From: Methylobacterium brachythecii
Lineage (GTDB): Bacteria; Pseudomonadota; Alphaproteobacteria; Rhizobiales; Beijerinckiaceae
DNA: 64,000 bases
NCBI RefSeq assembly: GCF_014196345.1
Contig: NZ_JACIDN010000004.1
Span: 1-64,000, forward strand
Direction: 5' to 3'
The number at the start of each line of letters is the position of its first letter. Position 1 is the first letter of the stretch. A program made the position numbers and the translations under genes. Below the pieces are notes generated by a model, which was not told where the DNA came from, made no database searches, and saw only the letters and a program-made list of their open reading frames with translations. Below, one piece after another: positions 60,272-64,000 of this stretch.

Positions 60272-61627
60272 TCAGCTCGCCCGCTTGATGGCGAAGGAGT
60301 CGAGATACTCCTTGGGCTTGGCCGGATCGAAGGTCTTGCCCATCACCACGAAGGTCTTGGTGGTGACCTCCGGCGGCGTGAGGCCGGCCTGCGTCATCAG
60401 CTTGGCCGCGTCAGTGGCCCGATAGACCTGCTGGGCGACGGCCTTGTAGTCGACATCCCCCTTGATCTGGCCCCAGCGCTTCATCTGGGTCAGCGTCCAG
60501 ACCGCGAAGCTCTCGTAGGGGAACGGGTCGAAGGCCACCCGCTTCGGGTCCTTCTTCACGTTGCCGAGGCCGTCCGCGTAGGTTCCGGTGAGAACCTGCT
60601 CGATCACGGTAAGCGGCTGGTTGAGATAGTTGGCAGGCGCGATGGCCGCGGCCACGTCCTTCCGGTTCTCGGCCTTCGAGGCGTAGGCGGTCGCCTCCAT
60701 GATCGCCCTGAGCAGAGCCGCCGTGGCGTTCGGCATCTGCTGGACCGTCTCCTGCGCGATCGAGAAGGAGCAGCAGGGATGCCCGTCCCAGATCTCCTTC
60801 GACAGGATGTGAATGAAGCCGACGCCGTCATAGACCGCCCGCTGCACGACGTTGTCGGGCGCCAGGAAGCCGTCGATGTTGTCGGCGCGGAGGTTCGCGA
60901 CCATCTCCGGCGGCGGCACCGAGCGGAGCTGCACGTCGGTATCGGGATCGATGCCGTGCTCGGCGAGGTAGTAGCGCAGCAGATAGTTGTGGTTCGAATA
61001 GTCGAACGGGATGGCGAGCTTCATGCCCTTCCAGTTCTTCGGGTCGCGATTGTCCCTGTGCTTGTTGGCAAGGCAGATCGCCTGGCCGTTGACGTTCTCG
61101 ATGGCGGGGACCGCGAAGGGCACCGGGTTCGAGCCGAGCCCCATGGTGATGGCGATCGGCATCGGCGCCAGCATGTGGGCCGCGTCGTATTCCTTGTTCA
61201 GTGTCTTGTCGCGAACGACCGCCCAGCCGGCCGTCTTCACGACGTCGACGTTCAGCCCCTGCTTCTCGTAGAAGCCCATCGGCTTGGCCATGATGATCGG
61301 CGTGGCGCAGGTGATCGGGATGAAGCCGACCTTGAGGTCGGTCTTCTCCGGCTTGCCGGCCTCGGCGAAGGCTTCCGCGGCGAAGCGCGTCGGCAGGATC
61401 TGGCTGATGGCGGCGAGCGCCGTGGCGGCGCCGACGCTGCTTAGAAAAGCCCGGCGCTCGACTTCGTGCGGGAAGACCGCGCGCAACATACTCTGCTCGA
61501 CGGCGCGCGTGATGGCGGTGTCGCCGGTGGCGGCCTCGTGCTCCGCCTGGCTCGCATGGGCACCGCAGGAGCAACCGCGACGGCCGAACCGACGCCTGGA
61601 ACCAAAGGGATTGTCGAACAGAGCCAT
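60272..61627 (-). CDS. ABC transporter substrate-binding protein (nitrate/cyanate type)
   Basis: A 451-residue NrtA/CynA-type binding protein. The start at 61627 (MALFDNPFGSRRRF) gives a ~55-residue N-terminal region with GCSCGAHASQ before a twin-arginine signal (ERRAFLSSVGAATALAAISQ). The mature protein has LKVGFIPITCATPIIMAKPM, GWAVVRDKTLNKEYDAAHML and RADNIDGFLAPDNVVQRAVY typical of the NMT1/NrtA fold that binds nitrate, nitrite or cyanate. The Cys-rich stretch before the signal is unusual and its role unknown. The gene is preceded by an exact sigma-54 promoter match and is divergent from a PAS-sigma-54 activator gene. Confidence 0.88.
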   Translation of the reverse strand: MALFDNPFGSRRRFGRRGCSCGAHASQAEHEAATGDTAITRAVEQSMLRAVFPHEVERRAFLSSVGAATALAAISQILPTRFAAEAFAEAGKPEKTDLKVGFIPITCATPIIMAKPMGFYEKQGLNVDVVKTAGWAVVRDKTLNKEYDAAHMLAPMPIAITMGLGSNPVPFAVPAIENVNGQAICLANKHRDNRDPKNWKGMKLAIPFDYSNHNYLLRYYLAEHGIDPDTDVQLRSVPPPEMVANLRADNIDGFLAPDNVVQRAVYDGVGFIHILSKEIWDGHPCCSFSIAQETVQQMPNATAALLRAIMEATAYASKAENRKDVAAAIAPANYLNQPLTVIEQVLTGTYADGLGNVKKDPKRVAFDPFPYESFAVWTLTQMKRWGQIKGDVDYKAVAQQVYRATDAAKLMTQAGLTPPEVTTKTFVVMGKTFDPAKPKEYLDSFAIKRAS

Positions 61628-61662
61628 CTGCGCCTCGCACGGTTCGTGACATAGAACCTTTG

Positions 61663-61677
61663 GCAAGCCGCGTGCCA
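61663..61677 (-). promoter_or_regulatory. sigma-54 promoter of the transporter-cynS operon
   Basis: On the minus strand TGGCAC-GCGGC-TTGC (61677 to 61663) matches the sigma-54 -24/-12 consensus exactly, including the five-base spacer. The -12 element ends 36 bases before the binding-protein start codon. Confidence 0.78.
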
Positions 61678-61733
61678 GCATCAGAAATAAAAATTACTCA
61701 GCGAAGTCAGATACTTAAATATCAAGCTCAAAT

Positions 61734-61785
61734 CACGAAATTTCGTGTATCATGAAACTTCGTAGCTCTAGTACGAAAGTTCGTG
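61734..61785. promoter_or_regulatory. three dyad repeats between divergent operon and activator gene
   Basis: CACGAAATTTCGTG (61734-61747, perfect palindrome), CATGAAACTTCGTA (61751-61764) and TACGAAAGTTCGTG (61772-61785) share the pattern YAYGAAANTTCGTR. They lie 57-113 bases upstream of the -24 element, the normal range for activator sites of sigma-54 promoters; the last overlaps the activator's own start region, suggesting autoregulation. Confidence 0.7.
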
Positions 61786-63678
<1,893 letters not shown>

Positions 63679-63684
63679 GCGCCT

Positions 63685-64000
63685 TCAGGAGCGCGGCATC
63701 GGCGACAGTGGGATCTTGAGGTAGCGTGTGCCGTTCGCCTCGGGCTCCGGCAGGCGGCCACCGCGCATGTTGACCTGGATCGAGGGCATGATCAGGCGTG
63801 GCGCCTTCAGCGTCCGATCGCGGGCGGTGCGCATCGAGACGAAATCGTCCTCCGCCGTCCCGTCGCGGACATGGACGTTGCCGGCCCGCTGCGCCGCGAC
63901 CGTCGTCTCGTAGACGAAGCTGTCGCGCCCCGGCGCCTTGTAGTCGTGGCAGAGCAGCAGGCGGGTGTCGTCGGGCAGCGCGAGTAGCCGGCGGATCGAG
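63685..64000 (-). CDS. MBL-fold metallo-hydrolase, C-terminal part (runs off the window)
   Basis: The minus-strand frame is open from the window edge to a TGA at 63685-63687. The translated end reads LLALPDDTRLLLCHDYKAPG, ETTVAAQRAGNVHVRDG, LKAPRLIMPSIQVNMRGGRL and RYLKIPLSPMPRS. CHDYKAPG and the later NMRxGxLP pattern are typical of ETHE1/persulfide-dioxygenase-like MBL-fold proteins of the Blh type; the metal-binding HxHxDH is outside the window. It is convergent with the sigma-54 activator with six bases between. Confidence 0.75.
   Translation of the reverse strand, partial: SIRRLLALPDDTRLLLCHDYKAPGRDSFVYETTVAAQRAGNVHVRDGTAEDDFVSMRTARDRTLKAPRLIMPSIQVNMRGGRLPEPEANGTRYLKIPLSPMPRS

Noticed and set aside
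59309..61444. 711-codon plus-strand frame opposite the transporter operon
   Set aside because: Its composition (Arg, Gly, His, Asp) is that of an antisense shadow; three clear transporter genes occupy the other strand.

Overview
The window looks like chromosome of a high-GC alphaproteobacterium of the Hyphomicrobiales, most likely Methylobacterium/Methylorubrum. This rests on base composition, on the maf-yacG-tRNA-Phe neighbourhood, on the many small glycine- or proline-rich secreted proteins, and on the style of the tyrosine recombinases. No 16S or other marker gene is present, so the genus is an inference.

Layout. 1-8.0 kb: an integrase fragment beside tRNA-Gly, maf-yacG, tRNA-Phe, a type V autotransporter with a run of ten Asp, a zf-CHCC protein with an FAD monooxygenase, and tRNA-Leu followed by the N-terminal stump of another integrase. 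8.0-14.2 kb: a dodecin and a loose set of small secreted, membrane or unknown proteins, with one XRE-type regulator and an AT-rich patch. 14.9-30.9 kb: a co-directional minus-strand locus. It encodes three membrane-fusion (HlyD-like) proteins, one of them fused to an M50 site-2-protease-like membrane domain, then a 3293-residue LEPR-XLL/DUF4347/cadherin-repeat surface protein and a TolC-type outer-membrane protein. No export ATPase is encoded beside them, so this is the best candidate here for an unusual secretion system.

31.0-42.4 kb: an integrated island bounded by a 19-bp exact direct repeat, one copy of which is the 3' end of tRNA-Ser(UGA). It carries its own tyrosine integrase, a one-protein type IIG/IIL (MmeI-like) restriction-modification enzyme, a PD-(D/E)xK-like protein, an ImmA/IrrE protease with a small membrane protein, a serine resolvase, BRO-N and HNH-like proteins, a broken integrase, and three copies of a 17-bp palindrome.

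42.5-50.0 kb: core genes for periplasmic glucans (OpgG/D family and OpgH) and for amino-sugar synthesis (glmU, glmS). 50.0-56.3 kb: an accessory block directly after glmS, the classic attTn7 position. It starts with a TnsD-like C-terminal remnant and holds a divergent pair of unknown genes (one with a PD-(D/E)xK-like motif), a DUF2235 hydrolase, and an AAA ATPase/HNH pair resembling the Septu (PtuA/PtuB) anti-phage system. 56.8-64.0 kb: a GAF-repeat protein, then cynS (cyanase) with a nitrate/cyanate-type ABC transporter operon. That operon is preceded by an exact sigma-54 promoter match and three dyad repeats, and is divergent from a PAS-sigma-54 activator gene. The window ends inside an MBL-fold hydrolase gene.

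All family assignments come from reading motifs by eye; no database search was run.
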